Origin: Pseudoduganella lutea
GTDB lineage: Bacteria; Pseudomonadota; Gammaproteobacteria; Burkholderiales; Burkholderiaceae_D
Direction of reading: 5' to 3'
NCBI RefSeq assembly: GCF_004209755.1
Contig: NZ_CP035913.1
Span: 1,240,001-1,304,000 of the forward strand
DNA length: 64,000 nucleotides
In this document: positions 42,841-55,976 of the stretch, piece by piece
Layout: the number at the start of each line of letters is the position of its first letter
How positions within the stretch are numbered: the first letter of the stretch is position 1
Notes under the pieces: generated by a model
What the model was told of the DNA's origin: nothing
Seen by the model: only the letters and a program-made list of their open reading frames with translations
Databases searched by the model: none
Made by a program: the position numbers and the translations under genes

Positions 42841-43728
42841 TTATTTTTTCTGTGCGGCAAACAGTGCATCGAGCTTCTGTTCGAAAACATGGTAGCCGAT
42901 GCTGTCGTAGAGTTCCTCACGGGTCTGCATCGTGTCGAGCACGTTCTGTTGCGTGCCGTCGCGGCGGATGGCGCCATACACGTTCTCCGCGGCGCGGTTC
43001 GCGGCGCGGAACGCGGAGAGCGGGTACAGCACGATGTCCACGTCGACACTCTTCAGCTGCTCCAGCGTGAACAGCGGCGTGGAACCATACTCGGTGATAT
43101 TGGCCAGCACCGGCACCTTGACAGCGTCCGCGAAACGCTTGTACATCGACAGTTCCGTCAGTGCTTCGGCAAAGATCATGTCGGCGCCGGCTTCCACGCA
43201 CGCCACCGCGCGCTCGATGGCGGCGTCGAAGCCCTCGACGGCCAGCGCGTCGGTGCGCGCCATGATGACGAATTCCGCGTCGGTGCGGGCATCGACCGCG
43301 GCTTTTACACGGTCGACCATTTCACCCTGGCTGACGATTTCCTTGCCCGGCCGGTGGCCGCAGCGCTTGGCGCCCACCTGGTCCTCGATGTGCACGGCGG
43401 CGGCGCCGGACTTGATCATCGACTTCACGGTGCGGGCCACGTTGAAGGCCGAGGCGCCGAAACCCGTGTCGATATCGACCAGCAGCGGCAGGTCGCAGAC
43501 GTCGGTGATGCGGCGCACGTCGGTCAGCACGTCGTCCAGGCTGGAAATGCCCAGGTCGGGCAAGCCCAGCGAACCGGCCGCGACGCCGCCGCCGGAAAGA
43601 TAAATGGCGCGGAACCCGGCCCGTTTCGCCAGCAAGGCATGGTTGGCGTTGATCGCGCCCACGACCTGCAGGGGCGACTCTTCCCGGACGGCCTGGCGGA
43701 ATGCTGCTCCAGCGGACTGAACACTCAT
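42841..43728 (-). CDS. prpB: 2-methylisocitrate lyase
   Basis: 295 residues, isocitrate-lyase superfamily. The signature [10 protein letters not shown] holds the catalytic cysteine; DIDTGFG and HIEDQVG supply metal-binding acids. It splits 2-methylisocitrate into pyruvate and succinate. First gene of the operon, behind the sigma-54 promoter at 43768-43782. Confidence 0.96.
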   Translation of the reverse strand: MSVQSAGAAFRQAVREESPLQVVGAINANHALLAKRAGFRAIYLSGGGVAAGSLGLPDLGISSLDDVLTDVRRITDVCDLPLLVDIDTGFGASAFNVARTVKSMIKSGAAAVHIEDQVGAKRCGHRPGKEIVSQGEMVDRVKAAVDARTDAEFVIMARTDALAVEGFDAAIERAVACVEAGADMIFAEALTELSMYKRFADAVKVPVLANITEYGSTPLFTLEQLKSVDVDIVLYPLSAFRAANRAAENVYGAIRRDGTQQNVLDTMQTREELYDSIGYHVFEQKLDALFAAQKK

Positions 43729-43767
43729 GATGACCTTTCAAATGGCGTGATGGATACCAAACCAACC

Positions 43768-43782
43768 GCAAGGTATGTGCCA
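43768..43782 (-). promoter_or_regulatory. Sigma-54 promoter of prpBC-acnD-prpF
   Basis: Minus strand TGGCAC-ATACC-TTGC, an exact match to the core -24/-12 consensus (TGGCAC-N5-TTGC). It lies 40 bases upstream of the prpB ATG, with transcription expected near 43756. The divergent prpR encodes a sigma-54 activator, as required. Confidence 0.85.
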
Positions 43783-43849
43783 GACCGCTGCAGATAGATG
43801 AAAGTGCATTGAATCAATGACTTGGAACAAGGGCCTACTCCATAACGAC

Positions 43850-43871
43850 GTTTCATCTGAAACGTATGAAA
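43850..43871. promoter_or_regulatory. Likely PrpR binding palindromes
   Basis: GTTTCA-TC-TGAAAC (43850-43863) overlaps TTTCAT...ATGAAA (43851-43856 and 43866-43871); a further TGAAAC follows at 43889-43894. The sites lie about 70-100 bases upstream of the sigma-54 promoter, a normal distance for an enhancer-binding activator, and overlap the prpR promoter region, suggesting autoregulation. Confidence 0.65.
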
Positions 43872-43882
43872 CATCATTGAAC

Positions 43883-43888
43883 TATAAT
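43883..43888 (+). promoter_or_regulatory. -10 box of prpR, implying a leaderless mRNA
   Basis: TATAAT ends six bases before the prpR ATG (43895), so transcription should begin at or next to the start codon. No Shine-Dalgarno sequence precedes the ATG. The -35 region is weak (no TTGACA-like box at 16-18 bases). Confidence 0.55.
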
Positions 43889-43894
43889 TGAAAC

Positions 43895-45508
<1,614 letters not shown>

Positions 45509-45608
45509 TTCCGCGCCACCGCCACTCGTCCCTGGTTTGCGCCGTTCGTCACACCACCATGCCCGCCGCGCGGGCGCGGTGCGACGATGCGTTTCAAGGA
45601 GGAACACC

Positions 45609-46477
45609 ATGAAACGTCAACTGATCGCCGCGGCCGCCGCCGCATCCCTTTCCGCTTTCCTGCTGGCCGCACTGCCCGCCCAGGCGGCCACCGCTTCAAG
45701 GCCGAAGTGTCCGGCGCGGGTCCCGCGGTCATCCTGATTCCTGGCCTCGCTTCATCCGGCGAGGTATGGCAAGGCACGGCGAAACACCTGTGCGGTCCGC
45801 GCCAGTGCCACGTGCTGACACTGGCGGGTTTCGCCGGACAGCCAGCCATCGAGGGCGTGCTGCTGCCGCAGGTCGAACGCCAGCTGGCCGACTACATCGC
45901 CGCCCACAAGCTCGGCAAGCCGGTCGTGATCGGCCATAGCCTGGGCGGCTTCGTGGCCATGCGTTTTGCCGCCACGCACCCGGATCTCGTGGACAAGCTC
46001 GTCATCGTGGACTCGTTGCCGGCGATGGGTGCGATCCAGGTACCGGGTGTTACGGCGGAACAGCTGAAGCAGATGGCCGACATGACGCGTGAACAGATGC
46101 TGGCCGCCGACGATGCAAGCTTTTCGGCCAACCAGCGCCGCACGGTGATGACGATGGCGAGCAAACCGGAAGACGTGGACCGCATCGTTGGCTGGGGCCG
46201 GCGCTCCGACCGCAAGGCCGTAGCCGGCGCCATGGCCGAACTGATCGCCGACGACCTGCGCGACGACGTGGCCCGCATCAAGGCGCCGACGCTGGTGCTC
46301 GGCACGTGGATCGCCTACAAGGACTATGCGCCCCGCGCGGCAACGGAACAGGTGTACCGCGCACAGTACGCGAAGCTGCCTGGCGTGCAAGTGGAGATCG
46401 CCGACACTGCGCGCCACTTCATCATGTACGACGACCCGGCCTGGATGTATGATCGCATCGACCGATTCCTGAAGTGA
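45609..46477 (+). CDS. Alpha/beta hydrolase, exported, with an apparent frameshift near the signal peptide
   Basis: ATG 45609 follows a strong AAGGAGG and encodes a clean signal peptide (MKRQLIAAAAAASLSAFLLA...AQA), but that frame stops at 45737. The hydrolase itself is in the -1 frame from about 45690: FKAEVSGAGPAVILIPGLASSG (oxyanion region), GHSLGG with the nucleophile serine, and a C-terminal DTARHFIMYDDP with the histidine. A one-base loss between about 45683 and 45697 would explain this. The hydrolase frame also has its own ATG at 45587, but the 35 residues before the domain are not signal-like. It is either a real inactivation, a sequencing error or a poor alternative start. The end overlaps the next gene. 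Confidence 0.75.
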
Positions 46478-47565
46478 GCCCGATCGCCGTGACTTCGCCG
46501 TCCACCGCCCCGCACTCGCCGCGTCACCTGGCGTCGCATCGTCCGCCGGCTCGTCTTCCATTCATTGCGCGCCTGAACTGGTACTGGATCTGTCAGGCGG
46601 GGGGCTGGCTGCTGGTGGCGCTGTTCCAGGCCATTACTTACGCCGGCAGCAGGAACCTGGCACCGGTCGTGGCATGGACGCTGCTGTCCGCATTGTGCAT
46701 CTCGGACCTGTGGCACCGGTTCATCAAGGCGCGCGGATGGGCCGCGCGTGGTCTCGACTGGCGCCTGCTGGCAGGTGCCGTGTTCCTGCTGGCGCCGGCG
46801 ATGACCCTCAGCGTGGCCATTGCCATCCACCTGATGATGCGCCCGGTGGACAATGTCGCCTGGCTGCCCATGGCCCTGCTGTGGTGGGCCATCACCTTCG
46901 TGGCATGGAACCTGTGCTACGTGATGGCGCTGTCGCTGCGCCGGGCCAACCGGCTCGAGGCGGAAACGCTGCGCCTTGAATTGCATGCCAAGGACATCGA
47001 ACTGCGCGCGCTGCAGGCGCAGGTGAACCCGCACTTCTTCTTCAACAGCCTCAATAGCGTGCGGGCGCTGATCTACGAAGAGCCTGGAGCGGCGGCCCGG
47101 ATGATCGACCAGCTGGCCGGGCTGATGCGCTATGCGCTGCAATCGGGCCAGGCGGAAACGGTGCCGCTGGCGGCGGAGATGGAAGCGGTGGAGGCCTACC
47201 TGGCGATCGAAAAGATCCGCTTCGAGGAAAGGCTGCGCGTGCACATCGACATCGAAGCAGGCGTGGAGTGCGTGATGGTACCGCCGATGTCACTGCAAAC
47301 GCTGGTCGAGAATGCCGTGAAGTACGGCGTGGAACTGAGCACGACCGGCAGCGACATCCGCATCCGCGCGTGGCGCGGCGAAGCGTGCACGGTGATCGAG
47401 ATCGCCAATGCCGGCGCGATCCGCGGCATCGGCACTTCCACACAGGTGGGCCTTGCCAACGCGCGCAAACGGCTGGCGCTGGCGGTGGGAAGTGCCGCCA
47501 GCCTGGAGCTGGCCGAACGCGATGGCTGGGTATGCGCCACGCTGCGGTTACCGGCGGCCGCATGA
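46474..47565 (+). CDS. LytS-type sensor histidine kinase
   Basis: 363 residues from a GTG that overlaps the hydrolase stop (GTGA). Four membrane helices within residues about 35-160, a short coiled coil, then the His_kinase motif QVNPHFFFNSLNS (His187) and an HATPase with ENAVKYG. No separate sensor domain. It forms a pair with the LytTR regulator that begins inside its stop codon. Confidence 0.92.
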   Translation: MSPIAVTSPSTAPHSPRHLASHRPPARLPFIARLNWYWICQAGGWLLVALFQAITYAGSRNLAPVVAWTLLSALCISDLWHRFIKARGWAARGLDWRLLAGAVFLLAPAMTLSVAIAIHLMMRPVDNVAWLPMALLWWAITFVAWNLCYVMALSLRRANRLEAETLRLELHAKDIELRALQAQVNPHFFFNSLNSVRALIYEEPGAAARMIDQLAGLMRYALQSGQAETVPLAAEMEAVEAYLAIEKIRFEERLRVHIDIEAGVECVMVPPMSLQTLVENAVKYGVELSTTGSDIRIRAWRGEACTVIEIANAGAIRGIGTSTQVGLANARKRLALAVGSAASLELAERDGWVCATLRLPAAA

Positions 47566-48290
47566 CGCCGCCACCCATGCGCGTGCTGATCGTCGACGAC
47601 GAGCGCCTTGCCCGCGCCGAATTGCGCCGGCTGCTGGCCGCGCATGCCGACATCGAGATCGTCGGTGAAGCGGCCGATGCGGCGCAGGCGATCATGCAGG
47701 TGAAGGCCTTGCAGCCGGACCTGTTGCTGCTCGACGTGCAGATGCCGGGCGGCAGCGGCTTCGACCTGCTGCTGGCGCTCGACACGGCACCCGAAGTGAT
47801 CTTCACGACCGCGTTCGACCAGTATGCGCTGCAGGCATTCGAAGTGAATGCGCTGGATTACCTGCAAAAGCCCATCCAGGCGGCGCGGCTGGCAAACGCC
47901 CTGCGGCGGGCTGCGCTGCGGCGCGGCATGGGGAACTTGCCAGCGCCGGCCGGCGTGCCGGCCGCGCCGCGCAAGCTGTTCATCCGCGATGGCGAACGCT
48001 GCTGGTTCGTGGCGCTGGACAACGTGCGCCTGTTCGAATCCGAAGGCAACTACACGCGCGTGTATTTCGACGACGCGCAGCCCCTGATGCTGCGCTCCCT
48101 CGCACAGCTGGAAGAGCAGCTGGACCGGGAGCGCTTCCTGCGCGCCAGCCGCCGGCACATCGTCAACCTGGCGTTCGTCGAGCGGATGACCGCCAACGAC
48201 GCCGGCGGGCTGGACCTGCTGCTGCCAGGCGGGATGACCGTCGTGGTGTCGCGGCGGCGAGCCACGCAGTTGCGCAGCCTCGGCCTGTAA
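47562..48290 (+). CDS. LytTR-family response regulator
   Basis: 242 residues from ATG 47562 (ATGA overlap with the kinase). Receiver with VDDE and phospho-acceptor Asp58 (LLLDVQMPGG), LytTR DNA-binding domain from about 135. A second ATG five codons later is possible. Convergent with the protease gene after seven bases. Confidence 0.93.
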   Translation: MTPPPMRVLIVDDERLARAELRRLLAAHADIEIVGEAADAAQAIMQVKALQPDLLLLDVQMPGGSGFDLLLALDTAPEVIFTTAFDQYALQAFEVNALDYLQKPIQAARLANALRRAALRRGMGNLPAPAGVPAAPRKLFIRDGERCWFVALDNVRLFESEGNYTRVYFDDAQPLMLRSLAQLEEQLDRERFLRASRRHIVNLAFVERMTANDAGGLDLLLPGGMTVVVSRRRATQLRSLGL

Positions 48291-48297
48291 GCGAGCG

Positions 48298-51200
48298 TCA
48301 GTAGTTCAGCGCCGGAATCGCCTGCGGGCTGTAAGGCTTCACGGGCGATTCCTTGACTTTCTTCTGCAGCATCTCGATCGCCACTTCCAGCTGGCGGTCG
48401 CGGCCCGCAAACGTGGCGTGCGGCAGGTTGTCCACTTCCACATCGGGCATCACGCCCACGCCTTCGATTAGCCACTGGCCCTTGTCGCTGTCGAACTGCC
48501 CGAGCTCGGCCACGCGCACCATGCCATTGTCGGCCAGCCGGTTGCGGTCGCTGAGCCACACGCCCGCGCCCGCGGTGCGCTTGCCCACCAGCGGGCCGAG
48601 CCCCAGCGCCTTGACGCCGGCGGCGAAGGTTTCGCCATCCGAATACGTCAGTTCGTCGACCAGCACCACGATGTGGCCGCGGAACGTGTTCTGCATGTTC
48701 GGCGACGCCTGCCCGCTCGGGTTGGTCCAGAACGCCCAGGCCTTGCGCAGCAGCTTTTCGATGATCCAGCTGTCGATATTGCCGCCGCGGTTGCGCCGCA
48801 CGTCGATGACCAGGCCATCGCGGTCCACGTTCGCATAGAAGTCGCGTGCGAAGGCGGCGATGTCGTCCGGCCCCATCGCCCGCAGGTGCAGGTAACCGAT
48901 GCGGCCCGCCGACGCCTCGGCCACCTGGCGGGCACGGCCCTGCTCCCAGTCGCTGTATTGCAGCGCGTCTTCCTTCGCGGCCGGCACCGGCACGGCGATG
49001 ACGGCGCGCGCCTTGCCTGCTCCTGCGTCGCCCTTGGGCTGCACGTTCAGCAGCACCTGGCGGCCAGCCTGGTTCAGCAGGAGGTCGGCAATATTGCGCG
49101 CCTCCAGCACGCTCTTGCCGTTGACGGCCGTGATGACATCGCCCTCCTTCACGTCGACGTCCGGCTGCGCCAGCGGTGCGCGCCCGGCCGGCAGCTCTTC
49201 TTCGGTGCGGTACACGCGGTCGACGCGGTAGCCATTCTGCACGCGCGTAAACACGGCGCCCAGGCCGGACGGCGTGCCCTCGGGCGCGGCCTTGCGGATA
49301 TCGCCGGGCTGTACCTGCGAGTGCAATGCGCCCACCTCGGCCACCATCATGCCGAGGATGTCGTTCAGCTCCGCGCGGTCGGTCACGCGCTCGACCAGCG
49401 GCGCGTACTTGTCGCGCACGGCCATCCAGTTCACGCCGCGCATCTTCACGTCGTACAGGAAATCGCGGTGCATGCGCCACGCGTCATTGAACATCTGCTT
49501 CCATTCCTGCACGGGGTTCGAGACGATGCTCCAGTCCTCCACCCTGACACGCGCCTTGCTGATATCGGCCGGCTGCCTGGCGCCGGCGTCGACGATGATC
49601 ATCTCGCCCGCGCCAGCCGGCGACAGCGTGCGGTAGTACACGTGCTTGCGGTCCGGTGCCAGGTCGAATTCGCGCACGTTCGGGGCAAAGGTATCGGGTT
49701 TCGGTTCGGTGCGCGCGATCGCCAGCGTCTTGAGCGCCGGCTTGTTGTCCGCGCCATCGGCATCGATGTAGTACAGGCGCTTGTCGTCCACCGCCAGGCG
49801 ACGGTAATTGCCGGCGGCAAGCGGCACTTCGAACAGGCGCTGCGCCAGCCCCTTGAAGACGATTGCCGGCGATGCTGGCTTGGCGGGTTTCACGGGTTCC
49901 TTCGCCCCCTTGCCGTCCTTCGCCTGCACCAGCTTGTCGACCGCCTTTTCGACGGCCTTCTCGGCCGCTGTTTCCTCCACGGTTTCGGCCGGTGGCGGCG
50001 CGGTCTTCGACAGCTCGTCGTCCGGCTTGAACGGGAAGCGGTTGCCGGGCTGCAGTGCCAGCGCGTAGATGCCCACGCGCTTGTCGAACACGGGGCCCAT
50101 GTTGCGGTCGCCCCATGGCGAACCGTTGGACAGCTTGAAGTTGCGGGCCGACAGGAAGTACAGCCACTGGCCATCCGGCGAGAATGCCGGGTCGGCGGAC
50201 GTGTAGCGGTCGCTGGTCACGAAGGCCAGCTCGGTCGAGGCCAGGTTGTACAGGCCGATCTGGTCGCGCAGCTGGGTGCTGGCACTGCGCACGAAGGCGA
50301 TGTTGCGGCTGTCGGGCGACCACACCACGTCGTCGTGCTGGTCGATGCCGGCCTTGCCGGCGTCATCGACCAGCGTCTGCTTGCGCGTGACCAGCTCCAG
50401 CAGCCAGCAACGGCCCTTCTTGTCGGTATGCGCGATCCATTTGCCATCGGGCGACGGATACAGCGCCCAGCGGTGGTTGTTGCCGTCGCGGGTCAATGGC
50501 TCGCCATGCCCGGAGCCATCCGCGGCAAAGCGCCAGATTTCGTTTTCGCCGGTGGTGTCGACGATCGCATAGACCCACTTCTCGTCGGCCGAGAACACCG
50601 CGTCGCGGGCCCTGGCGCCTTGCGGGATTGCGATTTCCACGCGGCGCTGGCTGCCCGTGCCGGCAATCGTCACGCGGCCGCGCGCCGTCAGCACCACCCG
50701 CTCTTCCTTCGCGGCCAGTTGCACGTTCGTCAGCGCTTCGAGCGGCGAACGGATCAGGCGCGTGCGCTGCTGGTCGAAGTCCGACACGAGGCTGACCGGC
50801 AGTTGCCGCGTGTCGCCACGTGTCAGATCGAGCAGGTGCAGGTCCGCGCCCAGCTGGTAGACGATGCGCCCACTGCCCAGCGCGGCGTTGCGCACATCCC
50901 AGTCCTTGTGCGACGTGAGCTGGCGGACATCGGCGCCGTCCGGTTCCGCGGACCACAGGTTGTCGGTGCCGCCGCGATCGCTGGTGAAATACAGCCTGCC
51001 CCGCCACCACATGGGCCGCTTGTCGTTGCCGGCACTGCCGGGGAAGACACGCCGAGCTTCCGCGCCACCCTCGAGATCGAAACGCCACAGCTGGGCGTGG
51101 GCGCCGCCGCGGTAGTGGCGCACGTTATCGCCCGTCATCACCAGGCCGTGCCGGGTGAAGTACAGCGTCTTGCCGGCGTCGTCGAGCACGGCGTCGTTTG

Positions 51201-51657
51201 CATCGGCCACGGGGAACACGCGGCGTTCCAGCGTGGCCGGCTGCACGGCCGCCACGATGCGGTGCGCGCCCGGGCCGACCGAGCGGAACGTGCTGACCAG
51301 GACTTCGCCCCGCGCCGTCCAGCCCAGCACGAGGACGCCGCCATTCTCGAACGTCAGCCGTTTCGGCAGGCCGCCGGCAAGCGGCATCACGTAGGCATCC
51401 TGCGCGCCTTCATAGCTGCCGGCAAACGCCACCCATTTGCCATCCGGAGAAATGGCCGCATGCGTTTCGGCGGCCGCATGCGTGGTCAGGCGCTGTGCCG
51501 GCCCGCCTTGCGCGGCAGTGCGCCACAGGTCGCCTTCCGCCGTGAACACGACAACATCGGCACCAATGGCGGGATAGCGCAGGTAGGGAGCAGCGGCAAG
51601 CGCCGCAATGGAAGTGCCAAGCAGGCCGGCGGCAAGGACAGAACGGAGCAGGAGCAT
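48298..51657 (-). CDS. Tricorn-like S41 peptidase with beta-propeller
   Basis: 1119 residues from ATG 51657, where a signal peptide begins (MLLLRSVLAAGLLGTSIAALA); an ATG 17 codons upstream would spoil it. PD40/WD40-like propeller repeats fill about residues 25-620 (ISPDGKWVAF, FSADEKWVYA, FSPDGQWLYF). A Glu/Lys/Pro-rich linker follows, then a tricorn core, a PDZ domain and the S41 catalytic domain with LVDELTYSDGETFAAG, where the serine nucleophile lies. Probably a periplasmic oligopeptide-degrading protease. Confidence 0.92.
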   Translation of the reverse strand: MLLLRSVLAAGLLGTSIAALAAAPYLRYPAIGADVVVFTAEGDLWRTAAQGGPAQRLTTHAAAETHAAISPDGKWVAFAGSYEGAQDAYVMPLAGGLPKRLTFENGGVLVLGWTARGEVLVSTFRSVGPGAHRIVAAVQPATLERRVFPVADANDAVLDDAGKTLYFTRHGLVMTGDNVRHYRGGAHAQLWRFDLEGGAEARRVFPGSAGNDKRPMWWRGRLYFTSDRGGTDNLWSAEPDGADVRQLTSHKDWDVRNAALGSGRIVYQLGADLHLLDLTRGDTRQLPVSLVSDFDQQRTRLIRSPLEALTNVQLAAKEERVVLTARGRVTIAGTGSQRRVEIAIPQGARARDAVFSADEKWVYAIVDTTGENEIWRFAADGSGHGEPLTRDGNNHRWALYPSPDGKWIAHTDKKGRCWLLELVTRKQTLVDDAGKAGIDQHDDVVWSPDSRNIAFVRSASTQLRDQIGLYNLASTELAFVTSDRYTSADPAFSPDGQWLYFLSARNFKLSNGSPWGDRNMGPVFDKRVGIYALALQPGNRFPFKPDDELSKTAPPPAETVEETAAEKAVEKAVDKLVQAKDGKGAKEPVKPAKPASPAIVFKGLAQRLFEVPLAAGNYRRLAVDDKRLYYIDADGADNKPALKTLAIARTEPKPDTFAPNVREFDLAPDRKHVYYRTLSPAGAGEMIIVDAGARQPADISKARVRVEDWSIVSNPVQEWKQMFNDAWRMHRDFLYDVKMRGVNWMAVRDKYAPLVERVTDRAELNDILGMMVAEVGALHSQVQPGDIRKAAPEGTPSGLGAVFTRVQNGYRVDRVYRTEEELPAGRAPLAQPDVDVKEGDVITAVNGKSVLEARNIADLLLNQAGRQVLLNVQPKGDAGAGKARAVIAVPVPAAKEDALQYSDWEQGRARQVAEASAGRIGYLHLRAMGPDDIAAFARDFYANVDRDGLVIDVRRNRGGNIDSWIIEKLLRKAWAFWTNPSGQASPNMQNTFRGHIVVLVDELTYSDGETFAAGVKALGLGPLVGKRTAGAGVWLSDRNRLADNGMVRVAELGQFDSDKGQWLIEGVGVMPDVEVDNLPHATFAGRDRQLEVAIEMLQKKVKESPVKPYSPQAIPALNY

Positions 51658-51930
51658 TGCAGGGAGGCGGTAAAGGTGAAGCACCGATTCTGGCACAAAT
51701 GCCGGCACGTAAATAGTCGTGCCGCCGTGGGCACCCGATGCCAGGAAAGCGCTGATTTATTGCTGGTGGAGATTACCGGGATCGCCGCCATGAATGCATC
51801 AGCCTCCCTAGCATAACGCGCTCCCGTTGGCAGAGACCGACGCACGGCACGCGCAATTGTAAATGTCATTGATGGGCTGGCCGGCCGGCTTTTACGATGG
51901 TCTTCATACCCACCACCAGGAGAAACGCCC

Positions 51931-52635
51931 ATGAAGCGCCAGTCCCCCGTATCGTCCGCCCGCCTTGCCACCACCCGCCTGGCCACCGCTTGCGTGCTTG
52001 CCCTTGCCGCCGCCCTGCCCGCCCAAGCCGATTCCGTGACGGAAATCGCCCAGCTGCAGGGCTGGGTCAACAGCAATGGCGGCAGCAACGAAGCCACGCC
52101 GCTCGGCAACACCTACACGGGCAACGACACCGGCCTGCGCTTCAACAGCTGGGCGGCCTTCTTCATCCCGGCCGGCACCACATGGGCGTCGGCCACCTTG
52201 TCGCTGTCGCCCTCCGTGTATGGCGACGCGCCGCCCAGTGTCATCGGCCTGTTCGACGTCGACGGCGGCCTGCAACCGTTCCTGAACACCTTCCATCCCG
52301 GCACGGACGTGTTTGCCGACCTGGGCGGCGGCACGCAGTATGCCGCCGCCACGCTGCACGACAGCGCCGTCGATGTCACCCTGAACGGCGCGGCGCTGGC
52401 CGACATCAATGCAGCCGGCGGCTCGTATTTCGTGATCGGCTTCACGAACCAGACGCTCAACGCGGTGCCGGTCGAAATGGGTGACCAGGGCATCTACCTG
52501 GGCGGCATCCGCGCCGAGCCCTACCTGGAGCTGACGCTGTCTACCGTACCGGCCGTGCCGGAACCGGGAACGTATGCGATGCTGCTGGCGGGCCTGGCGG
52601 TGGCGGGCGTGGCCGCGCGGCGGCGGCGCATGTAA
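51931..52635 (+). CDS. PEP-CTERM surface protein
   Basis: 234 residues. Signal peptide (to about residue 34, ending LPAQA), a mid part of beta type without a recognised domain, and a C-terminal sorting signal VPEPGTYAMLLAGLAVAGVA followed by ARRRRM. Such proteins are cut and anchored by an exosortase, which is not in the window. Preceded by AGGAGA. Confidence 0.9.
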   Translation: MKRQSPVSSARLATTRLATACVLALAAALPAQADSVTEIAQLQGWVNSNGGSNEATPLGNTYTGNDTGLRFNSWAAFFIPAGTTWASATLSLSPSVYGDAPPSVIGLFDVDGGLQPFLNTFHPGTDVFADLGGGTQYAAATLHDSAVDVTLNGAALADINAAGGSYFVIGFTNQTLNAVPVEMGDQGIYLGGIRAEPYLELTLSTVPAVPEPGTYAMLLAGLAVAGVAARRRRM

Positions 52636-52666
52636 TCCCCGGATCAATACGCCGGGCGTAAAAAAA

Positions 52667-52684
52667 CCCGCTCTCGCGAGCGGG
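52667..52684. terminator. Bidirectional terminator between the PEP-CTERM gene and clpA
   Basis: CCCGCTC/GAGCGGG around TCGC, with A run before and T run after, serving both convergent genes. Confidence 0.9.
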
Positions 52685-52704
52685 TTTTTTCGTTGCAAAG
52701 AGGA

Positions 52705-55001
<2,297 letters not shown>

Positions 55002-55005
<4 letters not shown>

Positions 55006-55304
55006 ACTTCCTCCATCACGCACTGCAGGGGATGCCCTGCCTTGCGCGCATGCGTTAAAACGAACTCCACCTTGGTTGATGCAATATCTTTTGAGAACAC
55101 ACCGCACACGCCTTTACCGTAGCGGTGCACACTCAGCATAATTTGCGTAGCCGTTTCCCGATCCTTGTTGAAATATTCCTGAATGATCGCGACCACGAAT
55201 TCCATCGGGGTGTAGTCGTCGTTCAACAACGCCACCTGGTACATGGGAGGCGGCTTCAGCGTTTGCCGCTCCAGGACGGTCTCGGTGTCATGCTTGGTTG
55301 CCAT
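55002..55304 (-). CDS. clpS: ClpA adaptor ClpS
   Basis: 100 residues. Core sequence [17 protein letters not shown] and [15 protein letters not shown] includes the N-degron-binding pocket. It hands N-end-rule substrates to ClpA. No Shine-Dalgarno sequence is visible; a TAGAAT box eight bases upstream hints at a very short leader. Confidence 0.96.
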
Positions 55305-55632
55305 ACGCTTATATTCTAATGCTTTCGTGGTCGGTGCAACGCCCGTTTAGCTGGGCGTTTCCATTTGTCCTCAATCTTACGCGCTTTCCCAACTGTGCGC
55401 AGATGGCGACCCCCGGCGCAAAATCAAGTGCTTTCATCATTTCTCCTGTTGCAAAAATCGTACTATTGCCGCGACAAAGCGCTTGACACAAAAAATTGTT
55501 CCGCCAACAATGCCATATCGACTGGTGCAGAAATGTACATGTTGGTAAGAAGTGAGTTGTCGAGGAGGGGGCAGGAAGCTTCTTGCTTTTATGGCTCGTG
55601 TGATTCGTTATTATTTGAAAGTTCTTTTTATT
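55305..55632. other. clpS-csp intergenic region with cold-shock leader
   Basis: 328 bases. Holds the divergent promoters, a hairpin AACGCCC...GGGCGTT at 55338-55359 near clpS, and the long csp 5' leader from about 55518. In the leader GAGGAGGGGG (55562-55571) and an in-frame ATG at 55591 precede the csp start at 55633. Confidence 0.6.
55483..55511 (+). promoter_or_regulatory. csp promoter
   Basis: TTGACA (55483-55488), 17 bases, AACAAT (55506-55511). Start near 55518 gives a 115-base leader, typical for cold-shock genes whose mRNA folds in a temperature-dependent way. Confidence 0.6.
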
Positions 55633-55836
55633 ATGGCAACTGGTACCGTTAAGTGGTTCAATGACTCCAAAGGTTTCGGCTTCATCACCCCTGATGATGG
55701 TGGCGAAGATTTGTTCGCGCACTTCTCCGCAATCAACATGAACGGCTTCAAGACCCTGAAAGAAGGTCAAAAGGTGCAGTTCGAAGTCACGCAAGGCCCT
55801 AAAGGCAAGCAAGCTTCCAACATCCAGGCTAGCTGA
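55633..55836 (+). CDS. cspA: Cold-shock protein, CspA family
   Basis: 67 residues, single cold-shock domain with RNP1 KGFGFITP and RNP2 LFAHFSAI. It binds single-stranded RNA and DNA as a chaperone. The start at 55633 gives the standard family N-terminus MATGTVKWF; an in-frame ATG at 55591 would add 14 hydrophobic residues. Confidence 0.95.
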   Translation: MATGTVKWFNDSKGFGFITPDDGGEDLFAHFSAINMNGFKTLKEGQKVQFEVTQGPKGKQASNIQAS

Positions 55837-55860
55837 TCAGCTTCCTCGACTGTAAAAGAA

Positions 55861-55876
55861 CCCCGCAACCGCGGGG
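55861..55876 (+). terminator. csp terminator
   Basis: CCCCGC-aacc-GCGGGG followed by eight T residues. Confidence 0.93.
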
Positions 55877-55976
55877 TTTTTTTTCGGCCGTTGCACCGCT
55901 AGCTTGCAAGTAACACAAGGCCTTGCATTAAGCATATTTGACCACTGTCATGTTTTTCAATCAACAGAGAGGAATC

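Noticed and set aside
48673..51816. Plus-strand frame of 1047 codons
   Set aside because: Exactly antisense to the tricorn-like protease, which has a signal peptide, propeller repeats and an active-site serine; the antisense product has no recognisable feature.
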